Shown one piece after another: positions 1-6,535 of a DNA stretch of 6,535 bases. The translations under genes and the position numbers were made by a program. How positions within the stretch are numbered: the stretch's first letter is position 1; every line of letters starts with the position of its first letter. A model generated the notes under the pieces. It was not told the DNA's origin and searched no databases. It saw nothing but the letters and a program-made list of their open reading frames with translations. Where the stretch lies: contig CAZAZT010000171.1 in the NCBI GenBank assembly GCA_964489645.1, positions 1 through 6,535 on the forward strand, given 5' to 3'. The DNA comes from JBEEPE01 sp964489645. Lineage in GTDB: Bacteria; Verrucomicrobiota; Verrucomicrobiia; Chthoniobacterales; Chthoniobacteraceae.

Positions 1-24
1 TCATCTCCCGACCCGCTAACGAGC

Positions 25-1308
25 TCAAACAAGCATGAGCGAAGGGCTCTCCAGCAGCCGCTTCACTTCCGCGAGGTACTGCGCCGCCACAGCTCCATCA
101 ACGACCCGATGATCCGCGCTGACACCGATTGCCATGCGCTGCCCTGCGATGATGGTGTTGTTCGGGCCCACCACCGGCTTTTTGAGGATGGCCCCAACAC
201 TCACGATCACGGATTGCGGCGGGTTGATGATCGCATCGAAAAACTCGATGCCATAAGCGCCTAAGTTCGTGACGGTAATCGTGCCGCCTTGGTATTCGTC
301 CGGCTTCAGCTTCTTGCCGCGCGCACGCGTCGCAAGGTCTTTGATCGCTTCGCTGATATCCTTGATGGACCGCTTCTGCGCATCTCGCACCACGGGAGTG
401 ACCAAACCGTCATCCACCGCGACAGCGACCGACAGGTTAACGGAGCCATACTGGATGATGGAATCCCCTGCGAATGAAGCATTCACGGCTGGAACCTTGA
501 CGGCTGCTGCGACCACGGCCTTCAACACGAAATCGTTGACCGTCAGTTTCGGGCCGCCCGCTGCCTCGGAGGCTGCGTTAAGTTCGGACCGGAACTTCAT
601 GAGGGGGTCGGCATCAACCTCCACATGCAAATAGAAATGGGGAATCTGCGTTTTGCTGGCGAGAAGACGGTCTGCAATCACTCGACGCATCCCGCTCAGC
701 TCGATCACCATATCGTTCGGACCCGCCGGCATCGGCGGAATCGCTGGCGCCGCGGATACGCTTGCTGACGCGTTGCTCGCCGGACCTGGCCGCGCGGAAA
801 GCACGTCCTTCGCAACGATGCGCCCTCCCGGCCCCGTCCCTGCGACATTCGCCAAGGCGACTCCCCGTTCCGCCGCAATTTTCCGCGCGAGCGGTGACGT
901 GCGAAGACGACCACCTGCCGATGGAACCGCAACAGAAGCTGGGCTGCCTGCACCCTGAACGGGCGCTGGAGCGGACGCTGCTGGTGCTTTGGCTGCCGCC
1001 GCAGTTGGAGAAACCGCTGCTCCTCCTTGCGTCGCTGCCGCGATGTCGGCATCTGAAGGGGCTGCTTCCCCTTTTTTCAGGAGGACCGCAATCTTCGCAC
1101 CGATTGCAACCTTCTCCCCCTCCTTCATCAGGTGCTTGTGAAGCGTCCCGTCATCAAAGCTTTCCATTTCCATGGTCGCCTTGTCCGTTTCGACCTCTGC
1201 GAGAACGTCCCCCGTTTTCACGCTGTCACCGACCTGTTTGCGCCAGCGGACGAGTTTTCCCTCGGTCATGGTGTCCGCGAGCTTTGGCATCTCAATGTAC
1301 ACTGGCAT
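25..1308 (-). CDS. pdhC: Dihydrolipoamide acetyltransferase, E2 of a pyruvate dehydrogenase-type complex
   Basis: This 427-residue protein is the E2 core of a 2-oxoacid dehydrogenase complex, most likely pyruvate dehydrogenase; in the family it moves the acetyl group from E1 to coenzyme A using a lipoyl arm in the cytoplasm. Seen in order: one N-terminal lipoyl domain (about 2-78) with the lipoylated lysine K43 in ETDKAT; an Ala/Pro-rich flexible linker (about 82-130); a peripheral E1/E3-binding domain (about 135-170, RTSPLARKIA through GTGPGGRIVAKDVL); a second Ala/Pro linker; and the catalytic domain (about 198-427) ending with the active-site motif DHRVVDG, with H400 and D404. Length and domain order are normal for a one-lipoyl E2. 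The ATG at 1308 places MPVYIEMPKL exactly where lipoyl domains begin. No Shine-Dalgarno sequence is visible; the bases before the start are T-rich. It is the first gene of its transcript, diverging from pstC; E1 genes are not upstream. Exact substrate (pyruvate versus another 2-oxoacid) is inferred from the N-terminal MPKLADTMTEG pattern and is less certain than the family. Confidence 0.95.
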   Translation of the reverse strand: MPVYIEMPKLADTMTEGKLVRWRKQVGDSVKTGDVLAEVETDKATMEMESFDDGTLHKHLMKEGEKVAIGAKIAVLLKKGEAAPSDADIAAATQGGAAVSPTAAAAKAPAASAPAPVQGAGSPASVAVPSAGGRLRTSPLARKIAAERGVALANVAGTGPGGRIVAKDVLSARPGPASNASASVSAAPAIPPMPAGPNDMVIELSGMRRVIADRLLASKTQIPHFYLHVEVDADPLMKFRSELNAASEAAGGPKLTVNDFVLKAVVAAAVKVPAVNASFAGDSIIQYGSVNLSVAVAVDDGLVTPVVRDAQKRSIKDISEAIKDLATRARGKKLKPDEYQGGTITVTNLGAYGIEFFDAIINPPQSVIVSVGAILKKPVVGPNNTIIAGQRMAIGVSADHRVVDGAVAAQYLAEVKRLLESPSLMLV

Positions 1309-1653
1309 AAGAAAAAAATTGGGTTTTGGAGGATCCGTTTTGAGGGTCTAGCGGAACACTGCGGAGCATGGAAAGCAATTCACATTCGCAATCAATAGCT
1401 CGATCCGGAGTGGGTCGCTCAGAGGTTGCTTTCATTATCTCGTCTGAGACTGTCACCGAACTGTCACATCTGCGCGCTTCACGCCCGAGCGAAGTCTGCG
1501 AAAGCTGGAACTGAAGGCTCCAATCGTCAAATCCATGGGAAAACATCCAGATGCAGTCTGCGAACCGCAGCGGCCCTCGGACCGCTTGGGGTCCTTGAGA
1601 GACGCATGGACCCACTCGCAGTGGTTTTTCCCCATCAAAACCATTTTCAGGTC
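1309..1653. other. Divergent intergenic region between pdhC and pstC
   Basis: About 345 bases lie between the start of the E2 gene and the chosen start of pstC. The region must contain the promoters of both transcripts. The one clear signal is the Pho box at 1450-1467. An open frame runs through part of it in phase with pstC (from ATG 1426), but its translation (Cys, Arg, Ser and His rich, no domain) does not look like protein, and it overlaps the Pho box. A minus-strand open frame (1292-1690) also lacks recognisable features. I found no convincing sigma70 -35/-10 pair, hairpin terminator or RNA gene by eye. Confidence 0.7.
1450..1467 (+). promoter_or_regulatory. Pho box (PhoB-binding site) of the pst operon
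   Basis: Two perfect 7-base direct repeats are separated by 4 bases: CTGTCAC (1450-1456), CGAA (1457-1460), CTGTCAC (1461-1467). This matches the known Pho box layout, a direct repeat of CTGTCAT/C with an 11-base period, bound by a PhoB dimer and standing in for the -35 element. It lies about 187 bases upstream of the chosen pstC start and reads towards the pst genes, which is the expected target. A -10 element would be expected about 10 bases after the second repeat (near 1478-1483), but the sequence there is only a poor match. PhoB control is inferred from the match and the context. Confidence 0.85.
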
Positions 1654-3981
1654 GTGACTGACTCCCACCAACCCCTCCGGCGCGAGCCATCGCCGGACCG
1701 ATTCAAGACCGCGCGATCGACCATTTTGATTGATGCGTTCATGAACCGCTTCATCAAGATTGGCGGAATTGGGGTGGTGGTCGCTGTGCTGGCGATTTTC
1801 GTTTTCATCGGATTCCAGATCCTCCCGTTGTTCCGAGGCGCATCTGTTTCCCCGCGCGAGACCGTCCAGTTGCCTGAAGGGAACTATGTCGGGTTGGGTT
1901 TAGATGAGTACGGCGCTCTGCCGGTCCTGGTGGATGCAGAGGGCCGCATCGGGTTCTTTGATGTCCACGGTTCGCGCGGCTTCATGCGAGCGGATCCGGG
2001 TTTTGATGCGGAACGTAAACTCACGACCGCCTCGTACCATGCCGGACGTCAGGACGTCGTCGTGGGAACCGCAGACGGCCATTTCTCGCTGGTTGCGCTC
2101 AGTTTTGAGTCCGCCATGGTGGACGGGAAGCGCGTGGTAACGGGCGAGGCGAAGGCTGCGCCTTTTGTTCCTGTAGGACACCCAGGGCACCCAGTGAAGT
2201 TGATCCGTTATGGCGATGCTGGAGACACCAAACTTCTCGCGGCGGTGCAGGAAGTCGACGGGCGTGCGGAGTTACACGTGGCGATGTTGTCGCAAGAGCG
2301 CACACTATTGGGTGCTGGGGACATCAAGGTGGAAAGATCCAAGGATTTGACGGGGCTTCTTTCCGGTAGGCCCGTCCATCTTCAGGTGAATCGGACCGCA
2401 GACGCCGTCATCGTCGCAACGGAATCCGGCGACGTTCAGTACTTCGCACTGAGCGGTGAGGAATTCGTCTTACGGCAGACCTTTCGCCCTTTCGCGGATC
2501 TGGAAAATCCGTCCGTACATCGAATGGATTTTTTGCTCGGGGACGTGACCTTGGTTTTTTCGGGGGTGAAAGGGGAGGCGCGGCTGTTCAGTCTTTTCGT
2601 TCCGCAGGGAGGTGCGGACCGACAGTTCGGGGAGATCCATCGGATGCCGACCTTGGGAGCAGGCGCGTCCTTCTTCGCAGGAAGTCTGAGGAACAAGGCA
2701 TATCTGACGGGAAACGCTCACCGTATCCAGTTGTGTTATGCGACAACCGAGAAAGTTCGGTGGGAATGGATCGCGAACATCGGTCCGACAGAGAGTGCCA
2801 CGTCCGCACGTTCCTCCACTGCCCCGATCTTGGGGGCGATAGGGAGCAAGTACGATCGACTGGCTGTGTTGGAACGAGGCGGCAAGCTCCGGCTGTTCGC
2901 TTTGGAGGATCCACACCCGGAGGCGAGTTTTCGAGCGATGTTCGGGAAGGTCTGGTACGAGGGGGCGGATCGACCCAAATACGAATGGCAATCGACGGGG
3001 GGGTCTGACGACTTTGAGCCGAAGTTCTCGATGGTGCCGTTGGTCATTGGAACGTTGAAAGGGACCCTCTTCGGCATGCTGTTCGGCGTGCCCGTGGCAC
3101 TCTTGGCGGCCTTGTACATTTCCCAGTTCGCCCTGCCGCGGATCCGTTCTGTGGTGAAGCCTTTGATGGAGATCATGGCTTCGCTGCCGTCCGTCGTGTT
3201 GGGCTTTCTCGCGGCGCTCTGGCTCGCGCCCCTTGCTGAGAGCCGGGTGCCATCCCTGTTGCTCATCGCCCTTTGTATTCCTGCTGCCGCAATGCTCATG
3301 GGTGTTGCGTGGGAACGTATGCCAGCCGAAATCAGGGTCCGCGTTCGACCTGGCTTTGAGTTCCTCGCTTTCTTCCCCGTGATGTTGTTGGTCACGTGGC
3401 TCGCATGGAAAGCCGGTCCGGCATTTGAAAAGATGTGCTTCTCGGTCACGGATGGTTCAGGAGGAAATGTTGCCGATTTCCGGAGCTGGTGGCCGCTTGT
3501 GTCGGGGGCGGAGTTCCAGCAGCGGAACTCTTTGGTGGTCGGTTTCGTCATGGGCTTTGCCGTGATACCGATCGTGTTCACCATCACCGAAGATTCCCTT
3601 TCGGCGGTGCCAGCTGCGCTGAGGACGGGTTCGTTAGCCCTCGGTGCTAGCCGTTGGCAGACTGCCATTCGCGTGATCTTGCCGACGGCATCGGCAGGCA
3701 TCTTTTCGGCGCTGATGATCGCGTTGGGCCGCGCTGTCGGAGAGACCATGATTGTGGTGATGGCAACGGGCAACACTCCCATCATGGATCTGAACCTGTT
3801 CTCTGGGATGCGAACGCTCTCAGCCAATATCGCGGTCGAACTTCCGGAGGCGCCACATCACGGAACGCTCTACCGAGCGCTCTTCCTCGGCGCCATGGTG
3901 CTCTTCGCGCTTACGTTCGCGGTGAACACGGTGGCGGAGATTTTCCGTCAGCGCCTGCGCGAGAAGTTCAAGCTGAGCTGA
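1654..3981 (+). CDS. pstC: Phosphate ABC transporter permease PstC, enlarged form with periplasmic beta-propeller-like domain
   Basis: One of the two inner-membrane permeases of the Pst phosphate importer. Numbering from GTG 1654 gives 775 residues, against about 320 for E. coli PstC. Layout: a basic N-terminus with DRFKTARS (15-22); a first membrane helix (about 33-60); a long extracytoplasmic region (about 61-455) with recurring short strands such as AVIVATESGDVQYFAL (251-266) and GGKLRLFALEDP (409-420), suggesting a WD40-like propeller; then the transport domain (about 460-770) with several helices and the EAA loop from E646 through G659 to P677 that docks on PstB. The C-terminal half, including AVGETMIVVMATGNTP and GMRTLSANIAVELPE, is characteristic PstC. 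The large form is known in Pseudomonas and other bacteria (COG4590-type). The start is uncertain: GTG 1654 keeps the basic segment before the first helix, which large PstC proteins share; ATG 1741 (746 residues), ATG 1606 or ATG 1426 are alternatives, the last unlikely because it lies upstream of the Pho box. pstA follows after 12 bases. Confidence 0.9.
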   Translation: MTDSHQPLRREPSPDRFKTARSTILIDAFMNRFIKIGGIGVVVAVLAIFVFIGFQILPLFRGASVSPRETVQLPEGNYVGLGLDEYGALPVLVDAEGRIGFFDVHGSRGFMRADPGFDAERKLTTASYHAGRQDVVVGTADGHFSLVALSFESAMVDGKRVVTGEAKAAPFVPVGHPGHPVKLIRYGDAGDTKLLAAVQEVDGRAELHVAMLSQERTLLGAGDIKVERSKDLTGLLSGRPVHLQVNRTADAVIVATESGDVQYFALSGEEFVLRQTFRPFADLENPSVHRMDFLLGDVTLVFSGVKGEARLFSLFVPQGGADRQFGEIHRMPTLGAGASFFAGSLRNKAYLTGNAHRIQLCYATTEKVRWEWIANIGPTESATSARSSTAPILGAIGSKYDRLAVLERGGKLRLFALEDPHPEASFRAMFGKVWYEGADRPKYEWQSTGGSDDFEPKFSMVPLVIGTLKGTLFGMLFGVPVALLAALYISQFALPRIRSVVKPLMEIMASLPSVVLGFLAALWLAPLAESRVPSLLLIALCIPAAAMLMGVAWERMPAEIRVRVRPGFEFLAFFPVMLLVTWLAWKAGPAFEKMCFSVTDGSGGNVADFRSWWPLVSGAEFQQRNSLVVGFVMGFAVIPIVFTITEDSLSAVPAALRTGSLALGASRWQTAIRVILPTASAGIFSALMIALGRAVGETMIVVMATGNTPIMDLNLFSGMRTLSANIAVELPEAPHHGTLYRALFLGAMVLFALTFAVNTVAEIFRQRLREKFKLS

Positions 3982-3993
3982 TGTTCTTATCGT

Positions 3994-5658
3994 ATGGCAG
4001 ATCCCGACAAACCTCGTTCCACCCCGACGACGCCTTCCCGTCCTGGCGAAGTGCTGGTGTGGTTCACCACGTCAGGAGTGACCGTTGGCCTAGCAATGAT
4101 CCTTGGTCTCCTCGGGATCGTGATCTGGAACGGAATCGGTGCATTTTGGCCGCGCCGCGTCGTCGAAGCGACAGTGGTGGAGGGGGCGGTGGATATGTTG
4201 CAGGGCTCGCGAACCTTCGCGGGGGAGGAGGTTCACCGCGGCGCAAAAGCCGGAACGGGCGTAGGTGGCGCGCAGGAGATCCAGTTGTTCATCGGCAACA
4301 AAGATGTCTACGGCATGGGGTTCAAATTCGTGGATGTTGCTTCGCTCGAAAGCATGCGTTGGCCGAAGGATTTGATGCGCATCGAACGGGTGGAATACGG
4401 GCCTGCCTTTGGCGTCCCGCTATCCATCACGGGACTTGGGAATCGTGACCGGACCGCAGAAGCTCGTGACTTCAGCCAGATGCTCGGAACACTCGTCCGA
4501 GAAGCGATGGCTCGCAGACGCGAGATCCAAGAGATCGAGAAGACCCGTATCGGTGCGATCAACCGAGAGATGGAGGATCTTCAACGCCAGCAGCGCACAC
4601 TCATCGATCGCGGCGCAGCAGATGAGGCGAAGCAGGCGATCGGCAATCGGATCAAAGCGCTGGAAGCGCCGTACAATGCATTGGATGAACGTCGCCGCGC
4701 GCTGCGGGAACTTCAGGCGCAAGGCGAGTTGGTTTACCGTTTACCGTCTGGCGCAGAGCAGAAAGTACGAATAGGCAATATCTTACATTTCACGTATCCC
4801 AACGCGGCAACCTTCCTGGATCGCATGCTCGAGATGGTCCGGAATATCGGGCTATTTCTTTCAGAAGAACCCCGCGAGGCGAACACTGAGGGCGGAATTT
4901 TCCCAGCAATCTTCGGCACCTTCGTGATGACTCTGCTCATGAGCATGGCAGTGATGCCTTTCGGTGTAGTGGCGGCCATCTACCTCCGTGAGTATGCCGC
5001 GCAAGGCGCCGTTGTTCGCGCAGTTCGGATCGCGGTGAACAATCTTGCTGGGGTACCGTCCATCGTCTTCGGCGTCTTCGGTCTGGGCTTCTTCGTGTAT
5101 CTCGTCGGCGGCACCGTGGATTCCCTGTTCTTCAGCGATCGGTTGCCGACTCCTACCGTCGGAACGGGAGGGATCATGTGGTCCGCTCTGACCCTGGCCT
5201 TGATGACCGTTCCGGTGGTCATCGTTTCGACGGAAGAAGCATTGGCCGCGGTGCCTCGTAGCGTCCGAGAAGGGTCTCTCGCTTGCGGAGCATCGAAGTG
5301 GCAAACCATTCAGCGTGTGGTGCTTCCTGCGGCGGCTCCGGGCGTCCTGACCGGGCTGATCCTTGCGATGGCTCGCGGAGCTGGCGAGGTTGCGCCACTC
5401 ATGTTGGTCGGTGTTGTGAAGCTTGCGCCGGAGATGCCTTTGGATCTGAATTTCCCCTTCATCCACTTGGATCAAAAGTTCATGCATCTCGGGTTTCACA
5501 TCTACGACCTCGGTTTCCAATCACCGGATTCCGAAGCAGCTAAGCCCATGGTGTTTGCGACGACGCTTTTCCTGATCGCGTTGATCGTGATGTTGAACCT
5601 GAGCGCCATCTACATCCGCGAGCGGCTTCGCAAGAGATACGCGACAGGCGCATTCTAG
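3994..5658 (+). CDS. pstA: Phosphate ABC transporter permease PstA, enlarged form with coiled-coil insert
   Basis: The second permease of the Pst importer, pairing with PstC in the inner membrane. It has 554 residues, against about 300 for E. coli PstA. Layout: a short Pro/Thr-rich cytoplasmic N-terminus; first membrane helix (about 24-51); an extracytoplasmic insert (about 52-300) whose middle (about 165-245) is highly charged and rich in Arg, Glu, Gln and Ala, typical of a coiled coil; then the transport domain (about 303-545) with NNLAGVPSIVFG (349-360), the EAA loop EEALAAVPRSVREGSLACGAS (E414 to S434) continuing to LP at 444-445, RGAGEVAPLMLVG (461-473), and a final helix before the basic tail IRERLRKRYA. 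These motifs identify PstA rather than PstC. The ATG at 3994 is 12 bases after the pstC stop; an ATG overlapping that stop (3981) is in another frame. No Shine-Dalgarno sequence is evident, which suggests translation coupled to pstC. pstB follows after 4 bases. The role of the insert is unknown to me. Confidence 0.94.
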   Translation: MADPDKPRSTPTTPSRPGEVLVWFTTSGVTVGLAMILGLLGIVIWNGIGAFWPRRVVEATVVEGAVDMLQGSRTFAGEEVHRGAKAGTGVGGAQEIQLFIGNKDVYGMGFKFVDVASLESMRWPKDLMRIERVEYGPAFGVPLSITGLGNRDRTAEARDFSQMLGTLVREAMARRREIQEIEKTRIGAINREMEDLQRQQRTLIDRGAADEAKQAIGNRIKALEAPYNALDERRRALRELQAQGELVYRLPSGAEQKVRIGNILHFTYPNAATFLDRMLEMVRNIGLFLSEEPREANTEGGIFPAIFGTFVMTLLMSMAVMPFGVVAAIYLREYAAQGAVVRAVRIAVNNLAGVPSIVFGVFGLGFFVYLVGGTVDSLFFSDRLPTPTVGTGGIMWSALTLALMTVPVVIVSTEEALAAVPRSVREGSLACGASKWQTIQRVVLPAAAPGVLTGLILAMARGAGEVAPLMLVGVVKLAPEMPLDLNFPFIHLDQKFMHLGFHIYDLGFQSPDSEAAKPMVFATTLFLIALIVMLNLSAIYIRERLRKRYATGAF

Positions 5659-5662
5659 AACC

Positions 5663-6466
5663 ATGGACATCGCCGATTCGCTAGGCAACCGAGGCTCCGC
5701 ACCCGCGAAGGATCCATCCCTGATCCGCATTCGCGATTATCATTTCTTCTACGGCGCGAAGAAGGCCTTGAACGGTATCACGATGGATCTTGCGGAGCGC
5801 GAGGTCACCGCGTTCATCGGCCCGTCTGGATGCGGAAAAAGCACCTTGCTCCGGAGCTTGAACCGGATGAATGACCTGATTGATGGCATTCGACATGAGG
5901 GAGATATCGAGATCCGCGGCAGGAGCATTTTTGAGCCGACCCTCGAAGTGATCGAGCTACGTAAACGGATCGGCATGGTTTTCCAGAAATCGAATCCGTT
6001 CGCCAAATCCATCTACGAAAACGTCGTTTATCCTTTGCGCGTCAGCGGGGTCCGAGACCGCTTCCGATTGGATGAGGCCGTCGAGTTCAGTCTTCGCAGA
6101 GCGGCCCTGTGGGACGAGGTGAAGGACCGGTTGGACGATTCCGCGCTTGGTCTGTCCGGCGGCCAACAACAACGGTTGTGCATCGCGCGGGCCATCGTCA
6201 ATGAACCGGAAATCCTTTTGATGGATGAGCCTTGCTCGGCGTTGGATCCGGTCGCGACCTCTCGGATCGAAGACCTCATCTTCGAGTTGAAGGAACACTT
6301 CACGATCGTGATCGTCACCCACAGCATGCAACAAGCAGGGCGTGTATCCGGGAAAACGGCCTTCTTCTATCTCGGCGAGCTCGTCGAATATGATGCCACC
6401 ACGAAGATTTTCACGAATCCTTCGCACCCAAGGACGAACGACTACGTGACGGGGCGCTTCGGCTAA
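5663..6466 (+). CDS. pstB: Phosphate ABC transporter ATP-binding protein PstB
   Basis: This is the cytoplasmic ATPase that powers phosphate import through PstC and PstA; in many bacteria the complex also signals phosphate status to PhoR through PhoU. All nucleotide-binding elements are present in 267 residues: Walker A GPSGCGKST (53-61), Q-loop VFQKSNPF with Q108, signature LSGGQQQR (164-171), Walker B ILLMDEP (184-190) with catalytic E189, D-loop SALD (192-195) and switch H220 in VTHSMQQA. SLNRMNDL after Walker A, and the ending HPRTNDYVTGRFG, are PstB hallmarks that separate it from other ABC ATPases. The length is normal, with an N-terminal extension of roughly ten residues. ATG 5663 lies 4 bases after the pstA stop, so translation is probably coupled. 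The frame is intact and no key residue is missing. Confidence 0.97.
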   Translation: MDIADSLGNRGSAPAKDPSLIRIRDYHFFYGAKKALNGITMDLAEREVTAFIGPSGCGKSTLLRSLNRMNDLIDGIRHEGDIEIRGRSIFEPTLEVIELRKRIGMVFQKSNPFAKSIYENVVYPLRVSGVRDRFRLDEAVEFSLRRAALWDEVKDRLDDSALGLSGGQQQRLCIARAIVNEPEILLMDEPCSALDPVATSRIEDLIFELKEHFTIVIVTHSMQQAGRVSGKTAFFYLGELVEYDATTKIFTNPSHPRTNDYVTGRFG

Positions 6467-6535
6467 ATGCTTCAACGCGCCGCCCATGCGACGGCGAGAC
6501 GCAGGAGGATGTTTTCCCCATGCAGCTCGGGCTAT
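6467..6535 (+). other. Possible 5' end of a further gene downstream of pstB, cut by the window
   Basis: The last 69 bases after the pstB stop contain a strong AGGAGG (6503-6508) followed by ATG codons at 6509 (directly adjacent, too close) and 6520 (11-base spacing, slightly long). An ATG at 6467 touching the pstB stop opens a frame that stays open to the window end, and another ATG at 6486 is also open. The encoded stubs (MFSPCSSGY or MQLGL) are too short to recognise. phoU would be a common neighbour here, but nothing in these residues supports it directly. Confidence 0.25.

Noticed and set aside
1..4. Possible ATG on the minus strand just after the E2 stop, preceded by GGGAG, which could start an E3 (lipoamide dehydrogenase) gene.
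   Set aside because: Only one codon is visible and the purine-rich motif abuts the ATG with no spacing, so neither a gene nor its identity can be supported.
1223..1240. A second Pho box-like pair, CTGTCAC-CGAC-CTGTTTG, inside pdhC.
   Set aside because: The second half matches poorly, and the bases are dictated by the codons of the conserved lipoyl-domain stretch KQVGDSV on the opposite strand, so it is most likely chance. It would only matter if binding were shown.
2736..3827. A long (363-codon) minus-strand open frame opposite pstC.
   Set aside because: It lies wholly within the strongly supported pstC frame, its translation has no recognisable domain, and it fits an antisense shadow of GC-rich coding DNA.
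3654..4448. A 264-codon plus-strand open frame bridging the end of pstC and the start of pstA.
   Set aside because: It is out of frame with two well-supported genes, and its translation is rich in Arg, Gly and His without domain character. The ATG overlapping the pstC stop belongs to this frame, not to pstA.
4861..5520. A 219-codon minus-strand open frame opposite pstA.
   Set aside because: It is antisense to the conserved permease domain; its His/Arg/Gln-rich composition is that of a shadow frame.
6478..6496. Short inverted repeat CGCCG ... CGGCG after pstB, considered as a terminator.
   Set aside because: The stem is only 5 base pairs and no T-run follows; such short repeats are common by chance in GC-rich DNA.

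Overview
The window is moderately GC-rich bacterial DNA with two divergent transcription units separated by about 345 bases. On the minus strand is a complete gene for the E2 component (dihydrolipoamide acetyltransferase) of a pyruvate dehydrogenase-type complex. On the plus strand is a compact phosphate-uptake operon, pstC-pstA-pstB, encoding the two membrane permeases and the ATPase of the high-affinity Pst phosphate ABC transporter. The organism cannot be named from this sequence. A large-form PstC/PstA pair plus a one-lipoyl-domain E2 would fit a Gram-negative bacterium. Verrucomicrobiota-like lineages are my tentative preference from the general feel of the proteins, but the same enlarged permeases occur in Pseudomonas and other proteobacteria.

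Layout: 25-1308 (minus) pdhC-like E2; 1309-1653 divergent intergenic region with a textbook Pho box at 1450-1467; 1654-3981 (plus) enlarged pstC; 3994-5658 enlarged pstA; 5663-6466 pstB; 6467-6535 an unresolved tail that may hold the start of another gene. The gaps between the pst genes are 12 and 4 bases, so they are almost certainly cotranscribed.

How the genes work together: under phosphate starvation a PhoB-type regulator should bind the two 7-base direct repeats CTGTCAC-CGAA-CTGTCAC and switch on pstCAB. PstC and PstA form the inner-membrane channel and PstB supplies ATP hydrolysis. The phosphate-binding protein PstS and the regulator PhoU are not in the window. Both permeases carry large extra domains between their first membrane helix and the transport domain: in PstC a roughly 400-residue beta-propeller-like region, in PstA a roughly 250-residue region that includes a charged coiled coil. 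This paired enlargement and the clear Pho box are the most notable points. I see no mobile element, CRISPR array, RNA gene or clearly novel system.
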